Source of the DNA: Hanleya hanleyi
Taxonomy: Eukaryota; Mollusca; Polyplacophora; Lepidopleurida; Hanleyidae
Direction: 5' to 3'
NCBI GenBank assembly: GCA_036873755.1
Contig: JAVTVY010037227.1
Location: forward strand, 1 to 64,000
Length of the DNA: 64,000 bases
The translations under genes were made by a program, and so were the position numbers. This document shows positions 57,401 through 64,000 of the stretch, piece by piece. Position 1 is the stretch's first letter. The number at the start of each line of letters is the position of its first letter. The notes beneath the pieces were generated by a model. It worked only from the letters and a program-made list of their open reading frames with translations, made no database searches and had not been told where the DNA came from.

Positions 57401-60400
57401 CTCCCCCCGCCCCCCACCGAACCGCTGTGACCTGTTGACGAAGCCCTTGAGCTCTGTTGGTGACCATTTGCTGAAATTCTTATCGCGGATAGAAAACAAA
57501 ATCAAAATCTACAAACCTATAGAAAATGGAATAAGATAGTCGAACTTCTTCATCTCACCGTTGTCGTCAAGGAAACGTGACGGACGGAATACATCGGGAT
57601 CGCCCCAGTATTCCTGATCATAAAGAACTCCATGGACGAATGGCATGATAACTGCTCCCTTGGGTATGAAATAACCCTTGAAATGACAATCCTCAGAGGC
57701 CGCATGCGCAAGACCAAGGGGCGTAATGTCGGCAAAACGCTGAGTTTCATTTATACAGGCGTCGGTGAATGTGAGACTTTGTCGATCTTGGCACGTGGGG
57801 GTTCTGCCTTTGCTTGCCCCTACGTCAAGTTCCCCATGGATTTGTGCTTGAATCTCTGGATTCTTACATAGATATAGGATCATCCACAGAATTGTTGAGG
57901 ATGTGGTTTCTGTGCCGGCAAAGAACAGGTCGAATACTACTCTAGAGAGTTGATCTTCTGTGATAAAAAAAAAACAAAAACAAAAAAACAAACAAACAAC
58001 ACAAATCAGATAATAATCATTCTACCATACATGTACACATTATCTTCAGATGGAAAAATCTGATGTTCAAGTTAACTCAGGTGACCCTTCAATGGTGATA
58101 GTGAGGTAGCCCAAATATCCCTGGAGAGGTTTTGTGCATGGGTTACTTAGATTGTCTGTCAATGCAGATTTATTTACTGTCACAGTATGACATGTCTATA
58201 TATCTTAACAAATGCAAAATCTCTCGTCATAAACATGTAATATAAATCCTCGAAAACGTTTCTGTGTGAGGCGATATGATAGTTCACTCTTGTTTTTTCT
58301 CAGCAGATTGCGTGTACATTCTCCACTGACTTTATATGATCTAGGTACACTATAATGCAGAAAAACACACTGGGCGTGACCACTCCCAAATACCGGGACA
58401 AAGGATGATTAACCCCCTAGAAAGCTTACGATAAACATGCCGAATGCACCGCTAATTTTAAACTAAGCTCGATCCTATAGCAAGGATAAGAAAACGAGGG
58501 CGTTACCGGGACCGGAAGCACCACATTTGTCACCATACCTTAAATTAACCGCGGAGGTGTACAGTTCATAAAACAAGCTGCTGAAAGGACATATTACCGA
58601 GACAATCAGATAAATTACTGCCCACTTTCCAATATACATGGTGGACCAACATGGCGGAGAGCTCCACTCCCAGATCCATATTTCGGCAACTATATATACC
58701 ATATTTCAAGACTATTTGTTTGAATGGTCATTCTGTAATTTACGTGATAATGCACCATGGATTTGTCAAAAACATCATGGTACATTTATGGAACGGGCAT
58801 TGTATACCATAGTAAAATCATGGTACGCCACGGTTAAACAATGGTTCACCACTGTAACGCAATGGTGAATTCATTCCACTGTGAAAGGCACCATGAAGGC
58901 ATCATTGCAGGATGCTTCAGCCAGTCTCGTCCGAACGTGATGATATCACGAACATATGCAACAATGCACTGCAGCGGCACAGAGCGCGCGCGCCAAAAGC
59001 AATGCATGGAGCGCAGTGTTCATTAACTTAACTTCAGATGGGACCGGAAATGGGATTCTAAAGGTGCCGTGCCTTGATGTTGTAGACACAGCACTACGAC
59101 ATGACATATAAAATATTGGCCCTTCCCTATTAGTTCCATTTCTTTTCAAATGCGATATTTGACTCTTTCAATCCCATCCTAAATTCAGGCAGAACGGCTT
59201 ATCGCCGGTTTTTTAAATGGACTGATTCAAATTCTGTGGAAAATGGCAAAGGTCTCATCATCTGACGCTGGAGTATCACTATGCCCCCTGGTTTATTTGT
59301 TCTATTTGTTTGAGTCTTCAAACTTTGGATAAAAGACGTTTCTGTCAATGTATACTACAGCCTAGCTCATTGTTAATCATATTAACTGCTGCGATTGCGG
59401 CCATTTCAGCCAGGCACGATTATATGATTAGTATTTTCGACATACATTTGGATCCAATGTGTATAATTTGCCGATTGACGGTTCATGCGTCCGCGTTAGT
59501 AGCTTGGTTTTGAGTCATGCGTGCTATATAATTCCGGCGCTTCACATCTGGTGATTCATGGGAAATTCATGTTGCAGGTCTGCGAGTGTAGAATCGGTCC
59601 CCTTCTTAGATTTCCGCTCGGGATTACCGAATGGGGTCAGGGTGTTATTAGGAAACATGCCATATTTTGAAATGAGACATCATAAATGGCAAATTTAGCA
59701 TGAGAGGGATGGGAGTGAGACACCCTGTTTCAGGATAAAGTGAAAATGTGAAATTGCGACATCTAGTAAACATATAATACATAAATGCCTCTCCTCCTGT
59801 TAATGGTTACATGGAAGGACACCATCTGTTTCGTGAATTTCCTCACTAATGTACACGTGAAAACATGGGAACTTTTGCATGTGAAGACAGAATACCCATG
59901 GAATAGTTTCGAGAATAAAACCAAGTTGCCCCCAAAAATTAACAACGAAACGTCGTGCGAAGACATCATTCAGGACTTGGCCCATGGCCTACTAGACTGA
60001 CCTCATCGGGTTGACATGCAGATAGAGAATACTTCGCTTATTCTTACAACCTCGCTGAAATATTGACAGACATTTGGTAGTTTAAAAGTCGGATGATTTG
60101 TTAATATAACTGATTATTGTTCGTAAATAGCTGAGTTAATAAGAAATTGCATGGTAACTCCATTAGAATATGAATACGAAATTCCTATAAGCTTGGCCTA
60201 ATCCGACTGAGTTGGGCTATACGTGAGCATCACGTCACAATATACCGACCGGCTCCAGTAAGATAGTAGACTGACAGAGAGCGAAGATGAAGAGAAAAAA
60301 AGCGAACACCTCTTTTGTTTGACAACACACGAGATTCTCAATGGATTATTTTTTCCCCAAATTTCGTGATTTTTCTTTAAAATCGCCATCCCATTTGGCA

Positions 60401-61374
60401 CAGATTGGGAGATATGGTGATATAACATTGTAGTCTGCCATCTTGGACTGCCATAATGAAAATTTGTAACATGTTATCTAGCTGTTTTGGGAATATTTTA
60501 CCCACAAAAAATATTTTTCGACACTCATATCGCCTGTCCCGAAATGGAGAACTTTTATTCCAAAAATTTGGTCATCGTGGCTATGGTGGCGTATTCAACT
60601 CCTGCACACTTTTCTGTATATCATCACGTGATTTCATAATGGCCACATCCTAAAGGTATGGTGACAAATATGGTACTGCCGGCTCGGGTTGACGAAACAA
60701 TAAGGCCCTATTCGACCCTGCTGCATGACTATCGAAGTAAGGGTCACACACACCTCGTCCTACCTAACTGTGATATATCTATAAGGACCTCATCAATGCA
60801 GGTGCATATAATGGGCCTTTCACCTGTACATAATATTATAATTGCTTACCTTCAAATGTAGAATTTGCATTTCCTGCTTCCTCTCGCATCTTAACGAGGT
60901 ATGCATCAATGAAATCTCGTGGGTTATCGGGATCAAGAGATGAAGCATGTTGTGAAATTCTTTCCCTGATAAAGTTAAGTATATACTGCATATTGTTTGC
61001 CATCTTTTTGTAGTTAAATAAATCGCCCGGAAGGAATCTTAGCGAGGGAAACGTGCCTACAAGCGCCATTGACATGCTCGCCGTCTGGGCATTATTTTCT
61101 CTCATGACATTAAGGTAGCTGATAAATTTCGGGTCGTCGTGCTGAAATCTCTCGCCAAACACTATGGAGCAAATGATGTTGGACACCGACGTTTGCGTTA
61201 AATACGCGATATTGGATGGTTGACCATCCAAATTGTCCAGCTTCTGTATATAAACGTCAATTTCTTCCATAATTTTGTCATCCAAACTGGCTTTTCCGAA
61301 GCCAAATTCCCGCAAAGTTACGAGAGCAAATTTTCGTTGTTCCTTCCATAAATCCCCAGATGACTGGACAATGC
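36267..61374 (-). CDS. Cytochrome P450, CYP2 clan, last three coding exons
   Basis: Haem-thiolate monooxygenase, expected at the ER membrane with NADPH-P450 reductase as partner. Exons 61374-60850, 57957-57517 and 36457-36267 (minus) join in phase 1 to 385 residues plus stop TAA (36269-36267). Seen in order: W-K-E-Q-R of helix C, I-helix AGTETT, K-helix E-T-Q-R, the FRPSRF (PERF-type) meander, and the haem loop F-S-I-G-R-R-H-C-L-G-E, which is completed only when the last two exons are joined. The N-terminal anchor and proline hinge (about 100-140 residues) are not found up to 64000 and must lie beyond. The intron before the last exon is 21,059 bp and holds the large inserted element. Substrate cannot be inferred. 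Confidence 0.92.
36458..37116. other. P450 intron left of the inserted element
   Basis: Unique intronic sequence; nothing recognised. Ends at the target duplication GTTAGC (37117-37122). Confidence 0.5.
37644..37655 (+). promoter_or_regulatory. TATA box of the TIR gene, left copy
   Basis: CCTATATAAAGG lies 29 bp before CACCATGAATCA (ATG at 37684). The same box, spacing and start are conserved in the right arm at 55803-55792, which supports a real promoter. Confidence 0.55.
37684..39145 (+). pseudogene. TIR-encoded membrane protein gene, left copy, split by Penelope fragment
   Basis: ATG in good context (CACCATGAATC) opens five codons, then a Penelope-like fragment (37701 to about 38590) interrupts. 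The frame resumes near 38590 with a strongly hydrophobic signal-anchor (SITVILLLIIPIIVLSTVHA). It runs to 38958 and is followed, after a frame change, by a block with WVVGLAEIFINK and LLLVTCNIC near 39000-39070. The right arm carries the same parts. Function unknown; a short single-pass membrane or secreted protein is likely. Confidence 0.5.
37701..38590 (-). mobile_element. 5'-truncated Penelope-like element
   Basis: Minus-strand copy of the 3' part of the element at 51144-54544. It encodes YLDLYLYKNEAGILSRRLYD, a segment that the longer copy has lost through a 35-bp deletion, and then NIPVGPAYGVYISRLVAFAR. Ends with the same 3' terminus (...GACTTGTAATT at 37701). The right arm at the equivalent place is uninterrupted, which gives the empty site. 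Confidence 0.9.
39162..41363 (+). mobile_element. Helitron/pearl-type non-autonomous element
   Basis: About eight copies of a 155-160 bp unit (TTGGATTTTCGAATCGGA near 40049, 40209, 40369, 40519, 40680, 40833, 40989, 41133) are followed by an ACGG-type microsatellite (41260-41315). The terminal hairpin is GCCCACCATC-TGGT-GATGGTGGGC, ending CTAA. The empty site in the right arm shows insertion exactly between A and T with no duplication, as for Helitrons. The left end has GCGCCCACCAT, partly matching the terminal hairpin. Confidence 0.8.
41826..43890. mobile_element. Long-TIR DNA transposon, 2.07 kb, non-autonomous
   Basis: Ends TGATTGGCCATCCCTGCCA and its complement (one mismatch), flanked by TA on each side. 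The arms of about 450-540 bp contain a tandem repeat with TTACAGGATGCCTGTAA and CCATGGTATAAAAT. Deeper matching blocks follow (CAATGATATGCGCTTTTA, GTCGATCGACCCTGCCCTC). The centre (42370-43430) has no recognisable gene. A related sequence lies at about 56820-57365 in the P450 intron. Confidence 0.8.
44695..45944. mobile_element. Fold-back DNA transposon, 1.25 kb
   Basis: Starts TTTGGGTTATACTGTCCGTC and ends with its complement, flanked by TA. The inverted arms are about 394 and 411 bp (to about 45088 and from about 45534). The centre of about 450 bp is unique; a (TG)n run lies at about 45793-45822. It sits in the left arm only; the right arm shows the empty site near 50510. Confidence 0.85.
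46598..46756 (+). repeat. GC-rich minisatellite
   Basis: About four copies of a unit around CCCCGAGCTCCGAGCTCCAA followed by ACACCCAACTGCCCCAT, in the unique centre upstream of the ATPase gene. Open frames in all phases here are repeat artefacts. Confidence 0.75.
46929..47828 (+). CDS. Packaging-type ATPase (A32/FtsK-HerA-like), intact
   Basis: 299 residues, intronless. In related virus-like elements this P-loop ATPase is thought to drive DNA into the capsid. Walker A is GPTGWGKT (residues 37-44) in the context TMTVSG. Walker B is VVVLDDL (103-109). SFTKGSHHRNRSVIYLTQN (122-140) carries the sensor-like Q-N and matches the conserved FTKGSHH-N-S block of ATPases found in Polinton/adintovirus-like elements of invertebrates. 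A proline/glutamine-rich tail (about 225-299) follows. Start chosen at the first ATG. The stop TGA overlaps the ATG of the next ORF. No damage is seen although its host element is riddled with insertions. Name based on motifs only. Confidence 0.8.
   Translation: MERSLDNEQIQNTREERPTPTSHTRVLAHPYTMTVSGPTGWGKTYWVMQFLDEGPLSYIRIVWCYSQWQSAYETTRLQNVSFVPGIPHDIDQEYLFDPEQINVVVLDDLMSAAKGNSHVVDSFTKGSHHRNRSVIYLTQNIFPQGKASRDIALNCQYVVLFSNPNDRAQIRVFGSRVYPQNIDHFMRAFQGATSRPYGYLFVDLKAHTPEERRLTTHLLPGEGSPQRHISLHHSPSPYLAAPVQQQQPTPTQRVPFLHKISPGKSPNREGPSQTVQRNEHNVNSRLWKHFFPKKVWTPR
47825..48127 (+). CDS. Unknown ORF overlapping the ATPase gene, truncated by a Penelope piece
   Basis: Starts at ATG 47825 within ATGA, overlapping the ATPase stop. 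The frame reads MSKTLGVTENKFHHQGYSKE and is helical, Ala/Arg/Leu-rich (LAPRLRRALRQQYADLVTHI). Genuine sequence ends near SGLNWKTA (about 48059). The last 22 codons and stop come from an inserted Penelope 3' fragment (48060-48203). In Polinton-type genomes structural or maturation genes often lie next to the ATPase, but I do not recognise this one. Confidence 0.55.
   Translation: MSKTLGVTENKFHHQGYSKEEAAILAHDTLAPRLRRALRQQYADLVTHIKLQDKDPVHMEVERTASMLKTSGLNWKTACVYVYYDCLFEFGANTVIWKME
48060..48203 (+). mobile_element. Penelope-like 3' end fragment (144 bp)
   Basis: Matches 54400-54543 (TGTTTATGTATACTATGATTG through GACGCTTGTAAT) with a few differences. Breaks the ORF that follows the ATPase gene. 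Confidence 0.9.
48640..48843 (+). promoter_or_regulatory. Putative promoter region with repeat, GC box and TATA
   Basis: CGCGGGTAGACACGGCTC/TGCTTTGAGAATG-type block twice (about 48648 and 48751), GGGCGTGGGCGGGCG (GC/Sp1-like) at about 48813, and CTATAAAAG at 48835-48843. An ATG in good context (CAACATGG) is 46 bp further on at 48889. Confidence 0.45.
48889..49304 (+). pseudogene. Unknown acidic protein ORF, probably frameshifted
   Basis: From ATG 48889 the frame closes after 19 codons (TGA). The overlapping frame is open to 49304 and encodes an acidic, Thr/Glu-rich stretch (DADTETAESPPIDTETETTE) and a more regular C-terminus (IYERYSLLPLETKGDILIIL). Just before, this frame reads CSECEKHVHETLRC, which could be part of a small zinc site. 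A single frameshift near 48940 would unite start and body. No family recognised. Confidence 0.4.
49553..49743 (+). mobile_element. Penelope-like fragment
   Basis: Matches 53884-54088 of the longer copy, encoding VGPAYGGYISRLVAFARSSV and on to QIWRYISHAD, with an internal deletion. Third of four pieces of this family inside the large element. Confidence 0.88.
49744..50394. other. Centre of the large element, no gene seen
   Basis: Poly-G (49842-49855) and poly-C (50148-50159) tracts. The block with CCTCAGGCCAGGTAGG near 50160 resembles one near 1780. No ORF of note. Confidence 0.5.
51153..51893 (+). pseudogene. Penelope ORF part 1: zinc motif and GIY-YIG endonuclease
   Basis: KCGHRGCLTCPLF (Cys cluster, residues about 110-122) precedes the GIY-YIG core: CIYLVSCKKCGQQYVGKITQ, then RFHLRVNGHRKSV and later RERELFWMLNLGQ. 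The GIY and YIG strands appear as IYLVSC and QYVGKI, with the usual Arg and Glu downstream. This domain nicks DNA during PLE insertion. The frame ends by a shift near 51880; the next frame carries on with PFGLNDN, the usual continuation. Confidence 0.85.
51884..52852 (+). pseudogene. Penelope ORF part 2: linker and RT N-terminal region
   Basis: Continues from PFGLNDNVSGFGNATNRRSN through RRHRSHGWRKFN (basic) to YSCDCESSNFIYTPCKHIVT, a Cys/His cluster typical of this PLE group, and GPKYREPRRVNL. Another frame change near 52790 leads into the RT core. Confidence 0.8.
52785..53855 (+). pseudogene. Penelope reverse transcriptase
   Basis: RT motifs in order: KFVIVPADKAPNN (motif 1), LYWTPKMHKSPYKARFIAGS (motif 2), STWDFSTLYTTIPH (motif A, catalytic Asp), IGIPMCTNCAPLLADLYL (motif B; MGTD is expected, so two changes) and RYKDDLLAV (motif C; YIDD is expected, Asp pair kept). 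The frame ends at a 35-bp deletion after DTSY (about 53835). TERT-related RT group. Confidence 0.88.
53830..54141 (+). pseudogene. Penelope C-terminal extension
   Basis: Out of frame with the RT because of the deletion: RRLYDKRDDYNFDIVNYPF, NIPVGPAYGVYISRLVAFAR and KFGDTYRMLIKKYERSVQDL, then WRYVS and stop. The equivalent in the minus-strand fragment at 38101-38545 has the missing residues. Confidence 0.85.
55186..55764 (-). pseudogene. TIR-encoded membrane protein gene, right copy
   Basis: ATG at 55764 in the same context as the left copy, but the fourth codon is TAG here (TAC on the left). The hydrophobic anchor (TVLLLLIIPIIVLSTVH) is at about 55715-55665. After frame changes the C-terminal block runs from MDTRLCLGDSWVVALAEIFI to LLLVTCNICSETN (55371-55186). 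This C-terminal part is intact here and broken on the left. Confidence 0.5.
55792..55803 (-). promoter_or_regulatory. TATA box of the TIR gene, right copy
   Basis: CCTATATAAAGG on the minus strand, 28 bp before the ATG at 55764. Conserved with 37644-37655. Confidence 0.55.
56268..57516. other. P450 intron between the large element and exon 57517
   Basis: Includes, at about 56820-57370, a diverged relative of the long-TIR transposon at 41826-43890: CAACCTCCAAACAGGG and, inverted, GGTAGGATCGATTGACAGG. GCATTTGCTAAAATTCT near 57368 recurs as CCATTTGCTGAAATTCT near 57463. No gene. Confidence 0.5.
57517..57957 (-). CDS. P450 exon: I helix to PERF region
   Basis: The acceptor ATCACAG ends at 57958 and the donor GT at 57516-57515 splits the Gly codon of the haem loop. 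Encodes DQLSRVVFDLFFAGTETTSS (I helix with the oxygen-activating AGTETT), then LTFTDACINETQRFADITPL (K helix E-x-x-R), KGYFIPKGAVIMP, DPDVFRPSRFLDD and ends IPFSIG. 147 codon equivalents. Confidence 0.95.
57958..60849. other. P450 intron (2.9 kb)
   Basis: Non-coding. At 58745-58900 the words CACCATGG, ATCATGGTAC and CAATGGT(T/G)AA recur in both orientations, a degenerate inverted short repeat. A C/A-rich acceptor tract precedes 57958. Short open frames only. Confidence 0.5.
60850..61374 (-). CDS. P450 exon: helices B'/C to G
   Basis: The acceptor TTATACAG ends at 61375 and the donor is GTAAGC at 60849. Phase 1 in and out, 525 bp. Begins (G)IVQSSGDLWKEQRKFALVT, the CYP2 W-K-x-x-R motif of helix C whose Trp and Arg contact haem propionates. 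Then NIICSIVFGERFQHDDPKF (helix E-F) and GNANSTFE at the junction. Upstream exon(s) with the membrane anchor are not visible to the end of the window. Confidence 0.94.
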
Positions 61375-63619
61375 CTGTATAAACAAATATTAACAAACAT
61401 ATGTACATGTAGATATATACAAAGGCAGTTTGTCTGCATTTCCATGTACTCTTTTATGTAGATATATCCAAACGACACACCTTGCACATCTTAGAGACCA
61501 AAGAGGGCTCATTCTACACCCATGATAGAAAACGTTGTTCCTTCGTAATTTCAAAACAAAAGGAATTTCAATAACACACAAGACCTTACTCGTCCGATCA
61601 AGTATCGTATCACACCGTTAAAAATATATGATCGCTCCGACCTTGTAAACTGTGGTCAAAGGGTTTCCGACCAAGAAAAAGTTTGTCGAGAATCCTTGGT
61701 AGAAAAATACGAACAAGAAATATATGGTCACGACCAAGACATCTATGCCCGCTTCGTTCATGTAAACTGTGGTCGAAGGGTATCCGACCAAGAAAAATTT
61801 GTCGAAAATTCTTGGCTGAAAAAAGCGACTAAGAAATATATGGGCGTGACCGACCAAGTACTATCTGGTCGAACTCCGACCAATCAATATATAGTCATTC
61901 CGACTAGAAAAAGTGTGGTCAGATCGCGACCAGACAATAATACTTGGTCGGTCACCCATCTGCTGCAGGGTCGACATCGGGCCTTACAGACTAGTCGTTT
62001 TGTGTTAAATACCGTCATTTTCATCTGATGACGATACAGCTCACCAATCCCCGGTGTAGGAGTTGTCACAGCGACAAAGCTCACCAATTACCAGTATACG
62101 AGTTGTCAGAGCATTTCCATCATAGCTCTCTAGATTGTATCTAATAACGCTTATGCCGGTACTAGGGGCCGTGTGGTCATGTCATTCAAGTTGCCACATT
62201 AACAAGTACAATAAAAGCGTACCTGAGATACAACACAAATCACGAATCGTTAGATTCTTGGTATGTGCTTTAGAATAGGTTAACCAGAAGATTATACTGT
62301 GAAGTCATGTGGCTCTGCCAGTATGTCGGCACCTCTTCCCACTTCCCTTATATGCGTTGTAACGTCTATACCATAATTTATATGGTCACAGGCGTACCAT
62401 TTTGTTCTTGGTCGTTTCGACCATTTTGTTCTAACAGTGCAAAAGAAATAGTCTGGAATAAACTTCCCACCAGTTAGCATGCCTACCGTCTAATCCTGGT
62501 TTGCATCCATCTTGTACTTTTGTTATATTTCCATGTCATATACACCCTGTCCCGCTCTCGAGGAAGTACAGTTTCGGTGCCACATATCGTGACTGCCAGC
62601 AATTTTGTTTACAGGATTCAGTTGAAATAACACACTGGTGACAGAAGGTCGAATCATCCAGAGTCTCTCCTTCTCAGCCTGAACCAATGCACGTTACACT
62701 CTGCTCTCCTATAATAGGGTCGAACAGAGGCCACACTTTGGCGAATAAAGGCAAAAGGTATGCAGGAACCGCTGAACTGACACACGATCCACTGGTTGTC
62801 ATTAAAATGATTGTGTTTGCTGATTTCTGGTGTCACTGGGAAATTAATAAGATGTCAGTGAAGGCCAAATAGTTAGACACAATTGTTCTTCAAATATGTG
62901 TACGCATTATAGGTAATTATTTCGCAACCTTATTTAATAATAAATAACCAAAGCTCATATATTTAACGTTTGCTCCAAACAAGCAAACAAAAAAGTTCGA
63001 CCTTTATTTACTGCGCTTTGATATGCTGCATTGTTCTCACATAGGGGAATCGAATGATCCATTGTGTAGCATTTTATCAAAATTTGCCAAAGAAATGGGT
63101 TCGGAGGAGAGGGCCAGTGGAGGGAGGGGGGTATTTTTTTGGTACAATTTATCGATCTAGAAACTTTAAAATGATGCACTGAAGGTCTGTTGGTGTCATT
63201 TGCAAATACTTCAGAACTGCAGTCTGGAGAACCGTAACAAAAAATGAACTCGAATTCCAGCAATTAATGATGATTTTTGTTATTGTGTTCATTTGCATGG
63301 TATTGTAGAAACAATGGTGAAACACTGCCAGATAGGCTCAGCCACCAAGTGGGCCTATTTTTGGCTATTTTATAAAGATTTCCAGATACAAACGGAACTG
63401 AATCCGAAATTCGAATTTCAAGTAGTCAAAAGAATCCGGTCATTTTGACAACACACTCAAGGGTCGTTTGTCTCACTTGGAGACAGAATATCTCCAAAGA
63501 ATTCAATCTACGCAATCTGGTTCTGATAAGTTTGTGACAAATACATTATCAGATTTCACTCTTAATTATTGACAACCCTCGCGAATGTTATGGATCGGTG
63601 ATATATTTGCTGTAAACAC
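61375..63619. other. P450 intron or upstream region
   Basis: Contains a two-copy tandem repeat of about 119 bp at 61640-61880 (GTAAACTGTGGTC at 61646 and 61765, with CCGACCAAGAAAAA) in which GGTC and GACC words alternate through to about 61975. No P450 N-terminal exon (PPGP-type hinge) found. Confidence 0.5.
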
Positions 63620-63938
63620 TCTATTATTTGTTTTTGGAATTATTAAACTCTTAGAATCGAGCCAATTTCCCTTTACCCCCCGACTCATTCACTCCAGTTA
63701 TAATATTATCAGGGTAGACTGCAAATATAATATTATCAGAGCAGTCAACAATGGAGTTAGGGGACTTACTGCTCTGATAATATTATCGTTGGAGTCTACC
63801 ATTATAATATCGTTGACTGCACGGATAATATATCGCTGCAGTCTACCCTGATAATATTATCACTGGAGTGAGTGAGTCGATGTTAAAGGCAAATTGGTTC
63901 GATTCTAAGAGTTTAATAATTCCAAAAACAAATAATAG
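63620..63938. mobile_element. Palindromic fold-back element
   Basis: Inverted arms of about 100 bp (63620-63722 and 63838-63938) share CTATTATTTGTTTTTGGAAT, TTAGAATCGA.CCAATTT and ATAATATTATCAGGGTAGAC. The centre repeats the 12-bp palindrome GATAATATTATC or close variants. Non-coding MITE-like. Confidence 0.8.
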
Positions 63939-64000
63939 ACGCTTGAAGGTTTTTTTTTTCAATTTTCGTCACACAATATTCAAATATAGTTGTATTAATC

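Noticed and set aside
62900..63263. P450 N-terminal exon candidate (minus strand, proline-rich)
   Set aside because: No anchor helix or PPGP hinge pattern and no splice site in the right phase.
63690..63870. GATAATATTATC words resembling the TAATATTAC origin nonanucleotide of CRESS-DNA viruses
   Set aside because: The last bases differ, the words occur in several copies inside a MITE-like palindrome, and there is no Rep gene.

Overview
This is a window of animal nuclear DNA. It holds split genes with GT-AG introns, a high density of transposons, and no operon-like gene packing. A bilaterian marine invertebrate, most likely a mollusc or another lophotrochozoan, fits best. The reasons are pearl-type repeats (about 155 bp units plus an ACGG-type microsatellite and a terminal hairpin), a DIRS retrotransposon, a Penelope-like element with its GIY-YIG domain at the N-terminal side, YqaJ-type recombinase genes, and the frequent motif GTTATCTCCC. 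The species cannot be read from the sequence.

Two host genes are clear, both on the minus strand. (1) A small heat shock protein has three coding exons at 13474-13211, 7766-7590 and 3887-3681. All junctions are phase 0 and the product is 215 residues. (2) The last three coding exons of a CYP2-clan cytochrome P450 lie at 61374-60850, 57957-57517 and 36457-36267. All junctions are phase 1; the N-terminal exon(s) are not in the window. Two short ATGGCG starts facing away from each other (25014 minus, 26015 plus) are weak candidates for further genes. A decayed YqaJ recombinase-like gene with SAP-, SWIM- and PHD-like parts lies at about 34160-36177.

Layout: 1-1165 tandem repeats; 2210-2792 a fold-back element; 3681-13474 the sHSP gene, whose introns carry a pearl-type element, a MITE and four arrays of a 20-bp unit built on the palindrome AAACGCGACGTCGCGTTT; 14030-14485 a fold-back element; 16130-22786 a decayed but structurally complete DIRS element with inverted terminal repeats and an internal complementary region; 25216-31220 segmental duplications, a 670-bp MITE and minisatellites; 32900-34065 a pearl-like repeat; 34160-36177 the YqaJ pseudogene; 36267-61374 the P450 exons.

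The most remarkable object is the 19.1-kb element at 37123-56261 inside the last P450 intron. It starts and ends with AGTAGTGG...CCACTACT, is flanked by a perfect 6-bp target duplication GTTAGC, and has very long terminal inverted repeats (about 2.5 kb of native sequence). Its unique centre holds an intact 299-residue packaging-type ATPase followed by a second ORF that overlaps it by ATGA. These are hallmarks of a Maverick/Polinton or adintovirus-like element, but I see no DNA polymerase, integrase, protease or capsid gene. The element has served as a landing pad: a Penelope-like element (3.4 kb) and three fragments of the same family, a Helitron/pearl-type element, a 2-kb long-TIR transposon and a 1.25-kb fold-back transposon are nested in it. 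Because many insertions hit only one arm of the inverted repeat, the other arm shows the empty site and lets the nested borders be read almost to the base.
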